Positions 33,653-41,597 are shown, counted from the stretch's first letter. The stretch: DNA of 64,000 nt from Mesorhizobium amorphae CCNWGS0123 (GCF_001686985.1 NZ_CP015318.1:4276001-4340000), one strand, 5' to 3'. The notes: a model not told the origin generated them from the sequence alone. Translations and numbers: made by a program.

Positions 33653-34021
33653 ACGGGTTCCCCAAGGAATTGCGTCCGCAAGGCACGTCTCCGGACCGCG
33701 GGATCGCCGCCGTCGCGCCTCGATGAGCGAATGCGCAAAGGTACAGCGGCGACAGAACCGCCCGGAACGCAGATTTTTCTCTTTCGAAGCGCTGGATTGG
33801 CAAATGTTGCTGTCGCCTGCCACCAACGCCCGGGGATTGGCGAGCTAGTGCATGTCGCCCAAAAGTGCGCAGCGGTTTTGGGATAACGACATGCAGCCTA
33901 ACGCGCGTCGGATGAGGCCGTTCAGGCGCGACGCGCTTTTTGGCGCGATCGATCATCGGGACTGTTTCCCGCACCGCGGCCAGCGAAAAGTTCCCGACCG
34001 CGAATCGCTGTGGCGCGAATC
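33653..34021. other. Intergenic region with a repeat copy
   Basis: This stretch upstream of the second binding-protein gene holds its promoter (not pinned down) and the 47-bp repeat at 33848-33894. Past the repeat, gcgcgtcggatg...gcgcgacgcgctttttggcgc is a short imperfect inverted GC-rich motif similar to sequence after repeat copy 3. No gene is supported. Confidence 0.5.
33848..33894. repeat. 47-bp interspersed palindromic repeat, copy 2 (ATGTCG subtype)
   Basis: The outer arms TGCATGTCG and CGACATGCA are perfect reverse complements; inner CCCAAAA pairs with TTTTGGG. The whole 47 bp is identical to copy 3 at 36592-36638 and structurally parallel to copy 1 at 2946-2992. Adjacent to the upstream region of the second binding-protein gene. 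Confidence 0.9.
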
Positions 34022-34058
34022 AAAAAAGAAGCCGTTCAAGGTCCCCCCTTGAACGGCT
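34022..34058 (-). terminator. Strong intrinsic terminator on minus strand
   Basis: AGCCGTTCAAGG (34030-34041) pairs perfectly with CCTTGAACGGCT (34047-34058) around a short loop. Read on the minus strand, the stem is followed by TTCTTTTTTG. On the plus strand there is no T-run. Confidence 0.85.
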
Positions 34059-34137
34059 GGTCGAGTCCCCTGCTCCCCTGAACTCTTGACTGAAGTGCTG
34101 CCGATCGTTGCGAAACGACCGTTTTTGGAGTGGTTTT
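34022..34137 (-). ncRNA. Candidate small RNA with Rho-independent terminator
   Basis: On the minus strand a promoter-like pair TTTACG (34172-34167), 17-bp spacer, CTATGG (34149-34144) is followed by about 116 nt ending in the strong hairpin at 34030-34058 and TTCTTTTTT. No minus-strand gene lies upstream of this terminator, which suggests that it ends its own transcript. The frame across it (74 aa) does not look like a conserved protein. Function unknown; a trans-acting sRNA is a reasonable guess. The start and promoter are inference. Confidence 0.45.
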
Positions 34138-34321
34138 GGTGTGCCATAGCCGCCGCCGGACAGCAACGTAAACCACTTGTTAACCTTAACGTCCCCGACC
34201 CGTGAACAAGTGTTAACGATGCTGGCACGCATCCTGCAACGCAACGCATGTAGTCATCGGAGGGCGCCCTGTCTGTTCGCCGATGGGACATGAAAAGACA
34301 GATTGCGCGGAAGAGCACAAA

Positions 34322-34960
34322 ATGAACCAGAACGGATCGATCACGCTGTTCCATTATTGGAACCGGCTGCGTGATGGGCGCTCCGCCCCGAAGCGTTCGG
34401 AAGTGGAGCCCGCCGATATCAAATCGCTGCTTGCCGACACGTTCATCCTCGAAAGGGATACGCGCGGCGAAGCGGTGTTCCGACTTGCCGGCACCAGGCT
34501 TTGCGCCGGATATGGCCGCGAACTCAAGGGGTTCTCCTTCCCTTCCTTGTGGCGCGAGAAGGACCAGCGGCTCGTCGCGCGGCTGGTTCACGGCGTCTTC
34601 GACCAGAAGTCGGTGGTGCTCATCACCTATGAGGGTTTCAGCCGCAACGGCCGTTCCAACAAATTCGAACTGCTTGCCCTGCCGCTCGACGGCGGCGTCG
34701 AGAATCCGCGCTGCCTGGGCGTCATCAGCGCCGCCGAAAGGCCGTTCTGGCTAGGTGCCGATCCGATCACCGATGCGCTGATCGATTCGATCCGCGTCGT
34801 CGATCCGGACAAGGAGCCGATGTTCCTGAAGAACCGGCCGGCGATCAGCGTTCCCTCGCTTGTCCCCTCCGAATACGACCCGCCCGAAACGATTTCGACG
34901 CTCGGTCGCGCGCGCCGCATCCGCCATCTCGTGGTGTTCGACGGTGGGCGTGGGGAATAG
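34322..34960 (+). CDS. PAS_5-family PAS domain protein
   Basis: The product is 212 aa from ATG 34322 (MNQNGSITLFHYWNRLRDG); the ATG at 34283 gives a less likely extension. The pattern HYWNRLRDGRSAPKRSEVEPADIKSLL followed by TFILERDT and VFRLAGTRLCAGYGRELKG is characteristic of the PAS_5 family (PF07310), which is widespread in alphaproteobacteria. It has a sensor-like fold without an output domain. The C-terminal 50 residues are basic and Pro-rich. Ligand unknown. It is followed 128 bp later by the PilZ gene in the same direction. Confidence 0.85.
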   Translation: MNQNGSITLFHYWNRLRDGRSAPKRSEVEPADIKSLLADTFILERDTRGEAVFRLAGTRLCAGYGRELKGFSFPSLWREKDQRLVARLVHGVFDQKSVVLITYEGFSRNGRSNKFELLALPLDGGVENPRCLGVISAAERPFWLGADPITDALIDSIRVVDPDKEPMFLKNRPAISVPSLVPSEYDPPETISTLGRARRIRHLVVFDGGRGE

Positions 34961-35088
34961 TTCAAATCTGAAGCCTTATCTTAAGGCTGATGGCGGACTT
35001 TTCTTCTTTGTTAACCTGCATGGCTGTACTTTTCCGGGTGAAATTCCTCGCATCGACGCGCGGGAATGCCAACGGGGTGTAGGCAGTC

Positions 35089-35706
35089 ATGAGGTCAGCG
35101 GCGGTCGACTACGCGCCGTCCCGCGCCGAAAGGCGTAACTTTCAGCGCGTCCGGGTCAAGATCTATGGGCGCTTCATGCTGGAAGATCGCACCGAGCACC
35201 CGTGCCAGGTGATCGACATGTCGCCTGGCAATGTCGCGTTGCGCACCGAGCGCATCGGCATGCCCGGCGAAAAAGTCATCGCCTATATCGACCACATCGG
35301 CCGCATCGAAGGCGTCGTCACCCGCACCTCGCAGGACGGCTTCGCCATGACCGTCATTGCCTCGGAGCGCAAGAAGGACAAGCTCGCCGCGCAGCTGACC
35401 TGGCTCGCCAACAAGCATGAGCTCGACCTGCCGGAAGACCGCCGCCACGAGCGCGTCGCGCCGCGCAATCCGATGAGCGTGCTCCAGCTTACCGACGGAC
35501 GCCAGTACCAGTGCCGCATCATCGACCTGTCGCTGTCGGGCGCGGCGATCGAGATCGACGTCAAGCCGGCGATCGGCATCCAGGTCATGCTTGGCACGAT
35601 GCGCGGCCAGGTGGTGCGTCACTTCGAGGACGGCGTCGCCGTCGAATTCGCCGTCATCCAGCGCCCGGAAACCCTGGACTCCGAATTCAACGCGCCGCGC
35701 TCCTGA
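35089..35706 (+). CDS. Double PilZ-domain protein (probable c-di-GMP receptor)
   Basis: The product is 205 aa. PilZ domain 1 (about 14-95) starts with RRNFQRVRVKIYGR and has DMSPGNVAL; domain 2 (about 118-195) has the c-di-GMP motif RRHERVAPR with DLSLSGAAIEI (RxxxR plus DxSxxG). The second domain carries the full binding signature; in the first the DxSxxx motif is less standard. Likely role: transmits c-di-GMP levels to motility or envelope targets. It is followed by a terminator and then the BTLCP peptidase gene. Confidence 0.9.
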   Translation: MRSAAVDYAPSRAERRNFQRVRVKIYGRFMLEDRTEHPCQVIDMSPGNVALRTERIGMPGEKVIAYIDHIGRIEGVVTRTSQDGFAMTVIASERKKDKLAAQLTWLANKHELDLPEDRRHERVAPRNPMSVLQLTDGRQYQCRIIDLSLSGAAIEIDVKPAIGIQVMLGTMRGQVVRHFEDGVAVEFAVIQRPETLDSEFNAPRS

Positions 35707-35731
35707 CGAGCGGCAATCCGCCAGACGATTG

Positions 35732-35758
35732 AACCGGCCCATTGCGGCCGGTTTTTTT
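35732..35758 (+). terminator. Intrinsic terminator after PilZ gene
   Basis: AACCGGCC (35732-35739) pairs with GGCCGGTT (35746-35753) around cattgc, followed by seven T residues. Confidence 0.9.
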
Positions 35759-35835
35759 GTTGTTCTCACCGACGCCCGCGACCAAAATGACCCACGCTGA
35801 GACACGGGTTGCACACCGGCAAAAACTGGCTCCGG

Positions 35836-35935
35836 ACAAGGCCCAAGCAATTTTAGATCAAACTAATTCAAATTTTATGTTTATTCTATTGGCGTTTTAC
35901 TCAATGTCTACTTCGGGTTTTTGCGTCAAATAAAT
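35836..35935. promoter_or_regulatory. AT-rich promoter region upstream of BTLCP peptidase
   Basis: This 100 bp (tttagatcaaactaattcaa and onward) is strongly AT-rich against a GC-rich window. It lies about 40 bp before the RBS region (ggggagac) of the gene at 35977. AT-rich segments of this type serve as promoters and as binding sites for MucR/Ros-type H-NS-like regulators in rhizobia; which regulator acts here is not known. Confidence 0.45.
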
Positions 35936-35976
35936 CCACCTGTGACAAGGTCTCCTCAAACGGGGAGACTAAAACA

Positions 35977-36582
35977 ATGAAGAAGACGAGGGGCGGGCTG
36001 TTGCTCATGGCAATGGCGATGCAGCTTTCTGCTTTGGCTACAGCCTATGCAGGGCCGGTTTTCATGCACACGGGCGGCCGCACCACCCAGCCGGTCGGCC
36101 ACTACGAATTCTGCCAGAAGCTTCCAGGAGAATGCACCGAAAGGACGCCGAAGCAGGCACCGATCGAACTGACCCGCAAGCTCTGGGCGAAGATCGTCAG
36201 CATCAACAATTCGGTCAACACCAGGATCACGCCGCGCACCGACATGGAAATGTGGGGCAAGGAAGAGGTCTGGTCCTATCCCGACAGCGGTTTTGGCGAC
36301 TGCGAGGACTATGCGCTGGAAAAGCGCCGCGAGCTGATGAACATCGGCGTTCCGGCCGGCGACCTCCTGATGACGGTGGCGCGCCAGCCGAACGGCGACG
36401 GCCATGCCGTGCTCACCGTGCGCACCAGCCTCGGCGAGTTCATCCTCGACAATCTGCAGCTCAAGGTGCTGGCCTGGACCGACACCGACTATACCTACCT
36501 GAAGCGCCAATCGACGGAGAATTCGGGCGTTTGGGTGACGATCAACGATGGCCGCGAGGACGCGGTCGCCAGCGTCCGCTGA
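35977..36582 (+). CDS. Bacterial transglutaminase-like cysteine peptidase (BTLCP)
   Basis: The product is 201 aa with a signal peptide (MKKTRGGLLLMAMAMQLSAL, cleavage near AYA-GP). The catalytic triad is visible: Cys in GFGDCEDYAL (about 109), His in DGHAVLTV (about 148) and Asp in FILDNL (about 161). This is the PF06035 family, which includes LapG, a periplasmic protease that cleaves the adhesin LapA under c-di-GMP control through LapD. No lapD- or adhesin-like gene is in the window. The neighbouring PilZ gene makes a c-di-GMP connection possible but unproven. Confidence 0.9.
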   Translation: MKKTRGGLLLMAMAMQLSALATAYAGPVFMHTGGRTTQPVGHYEFCQKLPGECTERTPKQAPIELTRKLWAKIVSINNSVNTRITPRTDMEMWGKEEVWSYPDSGFGDCEDYALEKRRELMNIGVPAGDLLMTVARQPNGDGHAVLTVRTSLGEFILDNLQLKVLAWTDTDYTYLKRQSTENSGVWVTINDGREDAVASVR

Positions 36583-36591
36583 GGACGCCAA

Positions 36592-36638
36592 TGCATGTCG
36601 CCCAAAAGTGCGCAGCGGTTTTGGGATAACGACATGCA
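36592..36638. repeat. 47-bp interspersed palindromic repeat, copy 3 (ATGTCG subtype)
   Basis: Identical to copy 2 over 47 bp (TGCATGTCG ... CGACATGCA). It starts 9 bp after the BTLCP stop codon, so it will be in the 3' end of that transcript as a stem-loop. Confidence 0.9.
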
Positions 36639-36685
36639 CAAAGCAGAGGTTAAGCGCATCGCACGAATGCGACGCGCTTAGGGAG

Positions 36686-36763
36686 AAAACCCGGTCGAGT
36701 CCCCACCCTCCCCGTCCCCAACGACCGGGTTTTAGGAGCCGGCCCCGTCCCCGGGCCGGCTCC
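36686..36763 (+). terminator. Two successive hairpins downstream of BTLCP gene
   Basis: AAAACCCGGTCG (36686-36697) pairs with CGACCGGGTTTT (36722-36733). Immediately after, GGAGCCGGCC (36735-36744) pairs with GGCCGGCTCC (36754-36763). The first has A/T ends suiting termination in both directions; the second is a GC-rich hairpin without a T-run. Confidence 0.75.
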
Positions 36764-36928
36764 GCCATTTCTGGGGTAAGCTGTTGAAATTCTGACCGAA
36801 GATACGGTTTCAATAGCTCAGATTTCTGTTTGCGGCCCGCCTCTGCTACAACAGCAAGTCCCGGGGCCGGCTATGGTTTCTCCGGCTAGTTCGAAATCCG
36901 AGAGTGCGCCAGTCGCGGGAATTCCTGC

Positions 36929-37678
36929 ATGCCGACCGAACCCCGATCACCGCGCTTGGCGGTCCTTATCGACGCTGATAACGCTTCCGCCAAGATTGTC
37001 GACGGCCTGTTCGACGAGATCGCCAAGATCGGCGAGGCCAGCGTCCGTCGCATCTATGGTGACTTCGCAAATGCCCGGTCGAAGGGATGGGCTGACGTTT
37101 TATCGAAGCACGCGATCATTCCTCAGCAGCAGTTTGCTTACACCACCGGGAAGAACGCTTCCGATATCACACTCGTGATCGACGCGATGGACCTGCTTCA
37201 CAGTGGTCGCTTCGACGGCTTCTGTCTGGTCTCTTCCGACAGTGACTTCACCCGGCTTGCCGCACGCATACGCGAACAAGGTGTTGATGTGTTCGGGTTT
37301 GGGGAGCAGAAAACCCCGGAGAGTTTCCGGCAGGCATGTCGCCGTTTCGTCTATACCGAAAACCTTCTCCGCGGCACTGAGGATAGTCAGGATGCTGCGC
37401 CGGCCAGAAGGCCACTTGAGGTGCCGAGCGCCGCGACGCCCATACTGCGGAAGGTCATCGGCCAGATGGAAAGCGAAGATGGCTGGGTGCTTCTAGGCAC
37501 CTTCGGCAAGCAGCTTTTAAACCTCTTCTCCGACTTCGACCCTCGCACCTACGGCTTCAGCAAACTTAGCGACCTGGTGAGGAATACAGCCGCATTCGAG
37601 ATTGAAAATCCCAAAGGTGGGGCCATGCGAATACGGATCAAAGCTGCAGCGAAAAAAGGGAAAAGCAAATCCGAGTGA
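36929..37678 (+). CDS. NYN-domain putative RNase with OST-HTH/LOTUS domain
   Basis: The product is 249 aa. The NYN (PIN-like) nuclease domain (about 8-150) retains acidic active-site residues in VLIDADNAS, DITLVIDAMDLL and LVSSDSDFTRLA. The C-terminal OST-HTH/LOTUS domain (about 168-235: ILRKVIGQMESEDGWVLLG, FDPRTYGFSKLSDLV) is a putative RNA-binding module. This LabA/DUF88 architecture occurs across bacteria; targets are unknown. The ankyrin gene starts 7 bp after its stop. Confidence 0.9.
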   Translation: MPTEPRSPRLAVLIDADNASAKIVDGLFDEIAKIGEASVRRIYGDFANARSKGWADVLSKHAIIPQQQFAYTTGKNASDITLVIDAMDLLHSGRFDGFCLVSSDSDFTRLAARIREQGVDVFGFGEQKTPESFRQACRRFVYTENLLRGTEDSQDAAPARRPLEVPSAATPILRKVIGQMESEDGWVLLGTFGKQLLNLFSDFDPRTYGFSKLSDLVRNTAAFEIENPKGGAMRIRIKAAAKKGKSKSE

Positions 37679-37685
37679 CGCCGCC

Positions 37686-38240
37686 ATGCTGGAAATCCCG
37701 GAAGACCGATGCGAGCGCCACAGGCTGTTCAAGGCCATCGACGATGCGTTCAAGGCCGGTGACTTCGACGCCCTTGGCAAAGCCCTCGGCGGCTCGCCGC
37801 GCTGGTACGACGAGCCGATGCCGTTCGAGCTCGGTCTCGGCCATCCGCTGGAATATGCGATCTACTGGAGTCCCATCGCCTTCATCTCGACCTTGCTAGA
37901 TGCGGACTCGAATCCGAACTACGAGGACCATGGCGGATTTCCTTCGATCATTGCGGCGCTCTCCACCAAACGGACGGACAAGCTCGACATCATCCGCATC
38001 CTGATCGACCACGGCGCGGATCCTGATATGCGAGGCGTCAACGACTGGACACCGCTCCACTATGCGGTGGCCATTCGCGACGCCGAAGCGATCCGCCTGC
38101 TCCTGGCGGCGGGCGCCGACCCGTCGCTCAAAACCCGCATCGACGACTATACGACAGCCCTGGCGGAAGCCGATGCGGCCGGCTTCGAAGCCGGCGCTTC
38201 ATTGCTGCGTGATGCGATGCGCAGGCGCGGTTCCGATTGA
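37686..38240 (+). CDS. Ankyrin-repeat protein
   Basis: The product is 184 aa from ATG 37686 (MLEIPEDRCERHRLFKAID). Recognisable ankyrin repeats lie in the second half: DIIRILIDHGADPDMRGVND, WTPLHYAVAIRDAEAIRLLL, AAGADPSLKTRID, with a degenerate repeat earlier (LEYAIYWSPIAFISTLLDAD). It has no signal peptide, so probably a cytoplasmic protein-protein interaction module. It is transcribed with the NYN gene just upstream, so the NYN protein or its complex is a candidate partner. Confidence 0.87.
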   Translation: MLEIPEDRCERHRLFKAIDDAFKAGDFDALGKALGGSPRWYDEPMPFELGLGHPLEYAIYWSPIAFISTLLDADSNPNYEDHGGFPSIIAALSTKRTDKLDIIRILIDHGADPDMRGVNDWTPLHYAVAIRDAEAIRLLLAAGADPSLKTRIDDYTTALAEADAAGFEAGASLLRDAMRRRGSD

Positions 38241-38287
38241 TGCTCGATGGTGGTGCGCAACCATAGTGGAAGAGCCGAAGACCTACC

Positions 38288-38815
38288 TCAGGCCTTCTTC
38301 AGCCCTGCCTTGAACCGCTTGCCGTTGGCGACATAGTGTGCGGCCGAGCCGCGCAACCTGGCGATCGCTGCTTCGTCCAGTTCCCTCACCACCTTCGCGG
38401 GCGAGCCGACGATCAGCGAATTGTCGGGGAACTCCTTGCCTTCTGTCACCAGGGCGCCGGCGCCGACCAGCGAATTCCTGCCGATCCTCGCGCCATTGAG
38501 CACGATCGCACCCATGCCGATCAGGCTGTTGTCGCCGATCGTGCAGCCATGCAGCAGCGCGCGGTGGCCGATCGTGCAGCCCTCGCCGATGGTCAGCGGA
38601 AAGCCGGGATCGGTGTGCATGACCGTATGTTCCTGCACATTGGTCTCGGCGCCGATGACGATCGGCTCATTGTCGCCCCGGATGACGACACCGAACCAGA
38701 AGCCGGCATAGCGGCCGACCTTGATGTCGCCGATCAGCGTCGCGTCCGGCGCGATCCAGTTGCTGTCTGCGTCCTCGAAGCTGGGTGTTTTCCCGTCGAT
38801 CGCATAGGCCGGCAT
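38288..38815 (-). CDS. Gamma-class carbonic anhydrase-like hexapeptide protein
   Basis: The product is 175 aa. It has a left-handed beta-helix with hexapeptide repeats: ATLIGDIKVGRYAGFWFGVVIRGD, IVIGAETNVQEHTVMHTD, LTIGEGCTIGHRALLHGCTIGD and SLIGMGAIVLNGARIG. Potential zinc-ligand histidines are in QEHTVMH, IGHRALLHG. The family (YrdA/PaaY-like) forms trimers; some have carbonic anhydrase activity, others none. It is transcribed alone. Confidence 0.88.
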   Translation of the reverse strand: MPAYAIDGKTPSFEDADSNWIAPDATLIGDIKVGRYAGFWFGVVIRGDNEPIVIGAETNVQEHTVMHTDPGFPLTIGEGCTIGHRALLHGCTIGDNSLIGMGAIVLNGARIGRNSLVGAGALVTEGKEFPDNSLIVGSPAKVVRELDEAAIARLRGSAAHYVANGKRFKAGLKKA

Positions 38816-38899
38816 CTCGTCTCCGAATCGTCTCGAGCCACGTAGTCGTTCGAGACTAGAGCAATTCCAGGAAAAGTGCCTAGCGGGCCAGCCATCCTA

Positions 38900-39238
38900 T
38901 CAAAAGCTGAACTGCTCCAAGGGCGTGTTCGCCCACGACGCAGTTGCGATCAGAACAACGCCCAGCGCCAGCGCCCAGGCGACGGCCGTGCAGCCGCAGG
39001 AGATCAGCGCCAAGGTCGAGATGCGGCCTTGCCTGCGGGCATCCAGGGCATCGTTGACGAGCATGAACGGCCCGGCGCAAGCCGTCGCGGCCAGCGAGCG
39101 CACGATACGCGTCGGCGAGACATAGGGTTCGGCAAAGGCAAGCCGGCGACCCGACATCAGCTCCATCGCCGATCCGGCCAGGCCGCATGCGGTCAGGCCG
39201 ACCGCAAAAGCAAACAGAACGAGCTCGACAGGGCCCAT
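38900..39238 (-). CDS. Small inner-membrane protein of unknown function
   Basis: The product is 112 aa from ATG 39238 (MGPVELVLFAFAVGLTACG), with GAGGTAA upstream. It has about three hydrophobic segments: 4-25, a central Cys-rich one (SLAATACAGPFMLVNDAL) and a C-terminal one (TAVAWALALGVVLIATASW). No catalytic motif is visible. I believe it belongs to a conserved rhizobial family but cannot name it with certainty. Confidence 0.75.
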   Translation of the reverse strand: MGPVELVLFAFAVGLTACGLAGSAMELMSGRRLAFAEPYVSPTRIVRSLAATACAGPFMLVNDALDARRQGRISTLALISCGCTAVAWALALGVVLIATASWANTPLEQFSF

Positions 39239-39366
39239 CTTTACCTCCCGTTTACCATGAAACCGCACAGTCGGTTTCGAAATGGGCGCTGCAAGAGCCA
39301 TGCCGCGCCATGTGTGCCGCCCCAGGACACCTGCGGGAGTTGCGGGCGACGACATCGGGGATTGCG

Positions 39367-40098
39367 ATGAAGCAGGCAGCGGCCGCGAACGGTCCGGAAT
39401 TCGACATCGTCGATTCCACGCTGATGAAGCGGGTGTTCTATATCTTCGCGGCGCTGGCGCTGTTGTCGGTGCTGATCAGCCTGGGCGGCAAATGGCTTGG
39501 CCGCTCGATCGCCATGGCCGGCTACACCGACGACACGACGATCCATGAGGTGGTGATCGGCAACAATGTCATCGCCGTGCCGGCAAACATGATCCGGTTC
39601 GAGCAGGCGCGGCGCGACGGCATCGCCTCGCGGCTCGACCTCTATCTGCGTTATCCCGAGATGGACGGCTACAGCGCCGCCGCCCGCGACGACTTCAATC
39701 ACACCGGATCGAGCAGGGACATCGTCTTCCTGTCGTTCGAGCAACAGATGATGTCGCGCGACATGAGCGGCCGCTTCACCCCGATCTACAGCGCCTTGAT
39801 CGCCCAGCCGGGCACAGCGGGACCGGGCGGCACGACGCTTTATCGCTTCACCGAAAAATCAGGCTACCTCAACGAGCTGCTTGCGGTCGCCAAGCGCCCA
39901 GGCAAGGACCCGTTCGTCGCGCGTTGCCTGAGCGGACCGACTGCCGAGGAATCGCTGGCGCCCTGCGAGCGCGACATCCATGTCGGCGACGGCCTCAGCC
40001 TCACCTATCGATTTCCGCGGGAGTTTCTCGGCGACTGGCAGGCGCTTGATGCCGCGATTGCCGCCCAGACCGCGCATGCGCTGAAGACAGGGCGCTAA
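39367..40098 (+). CDS. Membrane-anchored hypothetical protein
   Basis: The product is 243 aa. After a short cytoplasmic N-terminus there is one transmembrane helix (about 20-40: RVFYIFAALALLSVLISLGG). A periplasmic domain of about 200 aa follows, with IHEVVIGNNVIAVPANMIRF, LDLYLRYPEMDGY, and two cysteines (ARCLSGP, APCERDIH) likely disulfide-bonded. No named domain was recognised. A plausible envelope protein of unknown role in rhizobia. Confidence 0.75.
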   Translation: MKQAAAANGPEFDIVDSTLMKRVFYIFAALALLSVLISLGGKWLGRSIAMAGYTDDTTIHEVVIGNNVIAVPANMIRFEQARRDGIASRLDLYLRYPEMDGYSAAARDDFNHTGSSRDIVFLSFEQQMMSRDMSGRFTPIYSALIAQPGTAGPGGTTLYRFTEKSGYLNELLAVAKRPGKDPFVARCLSGPTAEESLAPCERDIHVGDGLSLTYRFPREFLGDWQALDAAIAAQTAHALKTGR

Positions 40099-40178
40099 AG
40101 CCCTTCGTTGCCTGTTCATAAATGCAAACGGCTGGCCGGGCCGCATCGCTGCAGCACCGGCCAGCCGCGAATTCAGGC

Positions 40179-40382
40179 TCAAGCCAGATCGATGTCGAGG
40201 ATCGCCATCGAGAAATTGTAGTCGCCGTCATCCTCGTCCTTGAAGACGATGCCGAGGAATTCGTCGCCGACATAGACCTCGGCCGAATCCTCCTTGCGCG
40301 GACGTGCCTTCACCTCGAGCTTGGGATTCTGGAAGACGCGCTTGAAATAGGCGTCCAGTTTTCTGATTTCGTCCGGCTTCAA
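40179..40382 (-). CDS. DUF3126 small protein
   Basis: The product is 67 aa from a TTG start at 40382 (MKPDEIRKLDAYFKRVFQNP), with GGAGAAGA nine bases upstream. The frame continues past it but no ATG fits. Conserved sequence KLEVKARPRKEDSAEVYVGDEFLG and YNFSMAILDIDL match the alphaproteobacterial DUF3126 family. Function unknown. It lies downstream of cysE, as it does in other rhizobia, with 151 bp between. Confidence 0.85.
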   Translation of the reverse strand: MKPDEIRKLDAYFKRVFQNPKLEVKARPRKEDSAEVYVGDEFLGIVFKDEDDGDYNFSMAILDIDLA

Positions 40383-40533
40383 AAGTCTTCTCCGAAATGT
40401 CGGGCTTGTTCGTTGGAACGCGCTTCTGACACGCAGACGATGGCGATGTAAAGGCAAGCCGTAGGGATATGACGCGGGAACTGAGCGGCCGAAGCAGGCA
40501 CCCGGAATCCGGCTGCCCGCTCGGACGCGAAAA

Positions 40534-41382
40534 TCAGATGTCGAAGCTGACGACGTGGTCCATCGTCTGCGACGGCAGAAGCTGGTCCATCTGCCGCGAA
40601 GGCTGGTCGCAACCCGTTTCTCCCACGACCCGCGCGGGCACGCCGGCAACCGTCTTGTTGTGCGGCACCGGCGACAGCACCACCGAGCCCGCCGCGATCT
40701 TCGAGCAATGGCCGACTTCGATGTTGCCGAGGATCTTGGCGCCGGCACCGATGAGCACGCCACGGCGGATCTTCGGGTGACGGTCGCCGCCGGCCTTGCC
40801 GGTGCCGCCGAGCGTCACGCCGTGCAGGATCGACACGTCGTCCTCGATCACCGCGGTCTCGCCGACGACGAGGCCGGTGGCATGATCGATGAAGATGCCC
40901 TTGCCGATGCGGGCGGCCGGATTGATGTCGGTCTGGAACACCGAGGACGAGCGGCTCTGCAGATAGAGCGCGAAATCCCTGCGGCCCTGGTTCCACAGCC
41001 AGTGCGCCAGCCTATGGGTCTGGATGGCATGAAAACCCTTGAAATAGAGCACCGGCATGATGAAGCGGTCGCAGGCCGGATCGCGATCATAATAGGCCTG
41101 GATGTCGACGCGCACCGTCGTCGGCCAGTCCTTGTCGTCGGCCAGCATCGACTTGAAGGTCTGGCGAATGAGGTCCGAGCCGACGTCCTGATGGTCGAGG
41201 CGCTCGGCCAACCGGTGGATGACCGCTTCCTCCAGGCTTTCCTGATTGAGGATGGTGGAATAGAGGAACGCCGCCAGCAGCGGATCGCGGTTGACCGCTT
41301 CCATCGCCTCATCGCGGATCGAGCGCCAGATCGGATCGACCGGCTGCACCACACTGGGACGGGCAATCGTAATGCTGTTCAT
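40534..41382 (-). CDS. cysE: Serine O-acetyltransferase
   Basis: The product is 282 aa. It acetylates serine to O-acetylserine for cysteine synthesis. The N-terminal helical SATase domain (about 15-120) has PIWRSIRDEAMEAVNRDPLL. The C-terminal left-handed beta-helix has DINPAARIGKGIFIDHATGLVVGE, catalytic His/Asp region IFIDHATG, and GGDRHPKIRRGVLIGAGAKILGNI. It ends with a hydrophobic tail DHVVSFDI; the terminal Ile is typical of cysteine synthase-binding tails in this family. Confidence 0.94.
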   Translation of the reverse strand: MNSITIARPSVVQPVDPIWRSIRDEAMEAVNRDPLLAAFLYSTILNQESLEEAVIHRLAERLDHQDVGSDLIRQTFKSMLADDKDWPTTVRVDIQAYYDRDPACDRFIMPVLYFKGFHAIQTHRLAHWLWNQGRRDFALYLQSRSSSVFQTDINPAARIGKGIFIDHATGLVVGETAVIEDDVSILHGVTLGGTGKAGGDRHPKIRRGVLIGAGAKILGNIEVGHCSKIAAGSVVLSPVPHNKTVAGVPARVVGETGCDQPSRQMDQLLPSQTMDHVVSFDI

Positions 41383-41597
41383 CGACGGTCTCCGGCCTGC
41401 CGGCTATTCTCCGGCCGCACATATAAGCCAGATCGTAGCAGGATTGAACTCAATTTTCCTTAGTGCTCTGTCAAATGGATTTGGTTCATGGAAAATCAAG
41501 CAGCCATGGAAAACGAACCCTTGCGACCGACACACGCGCGTCGGAGCAGGTCCCTAGTGTCAATGCTGCCGCATGACGATGACGTCATGGCCGCGGC

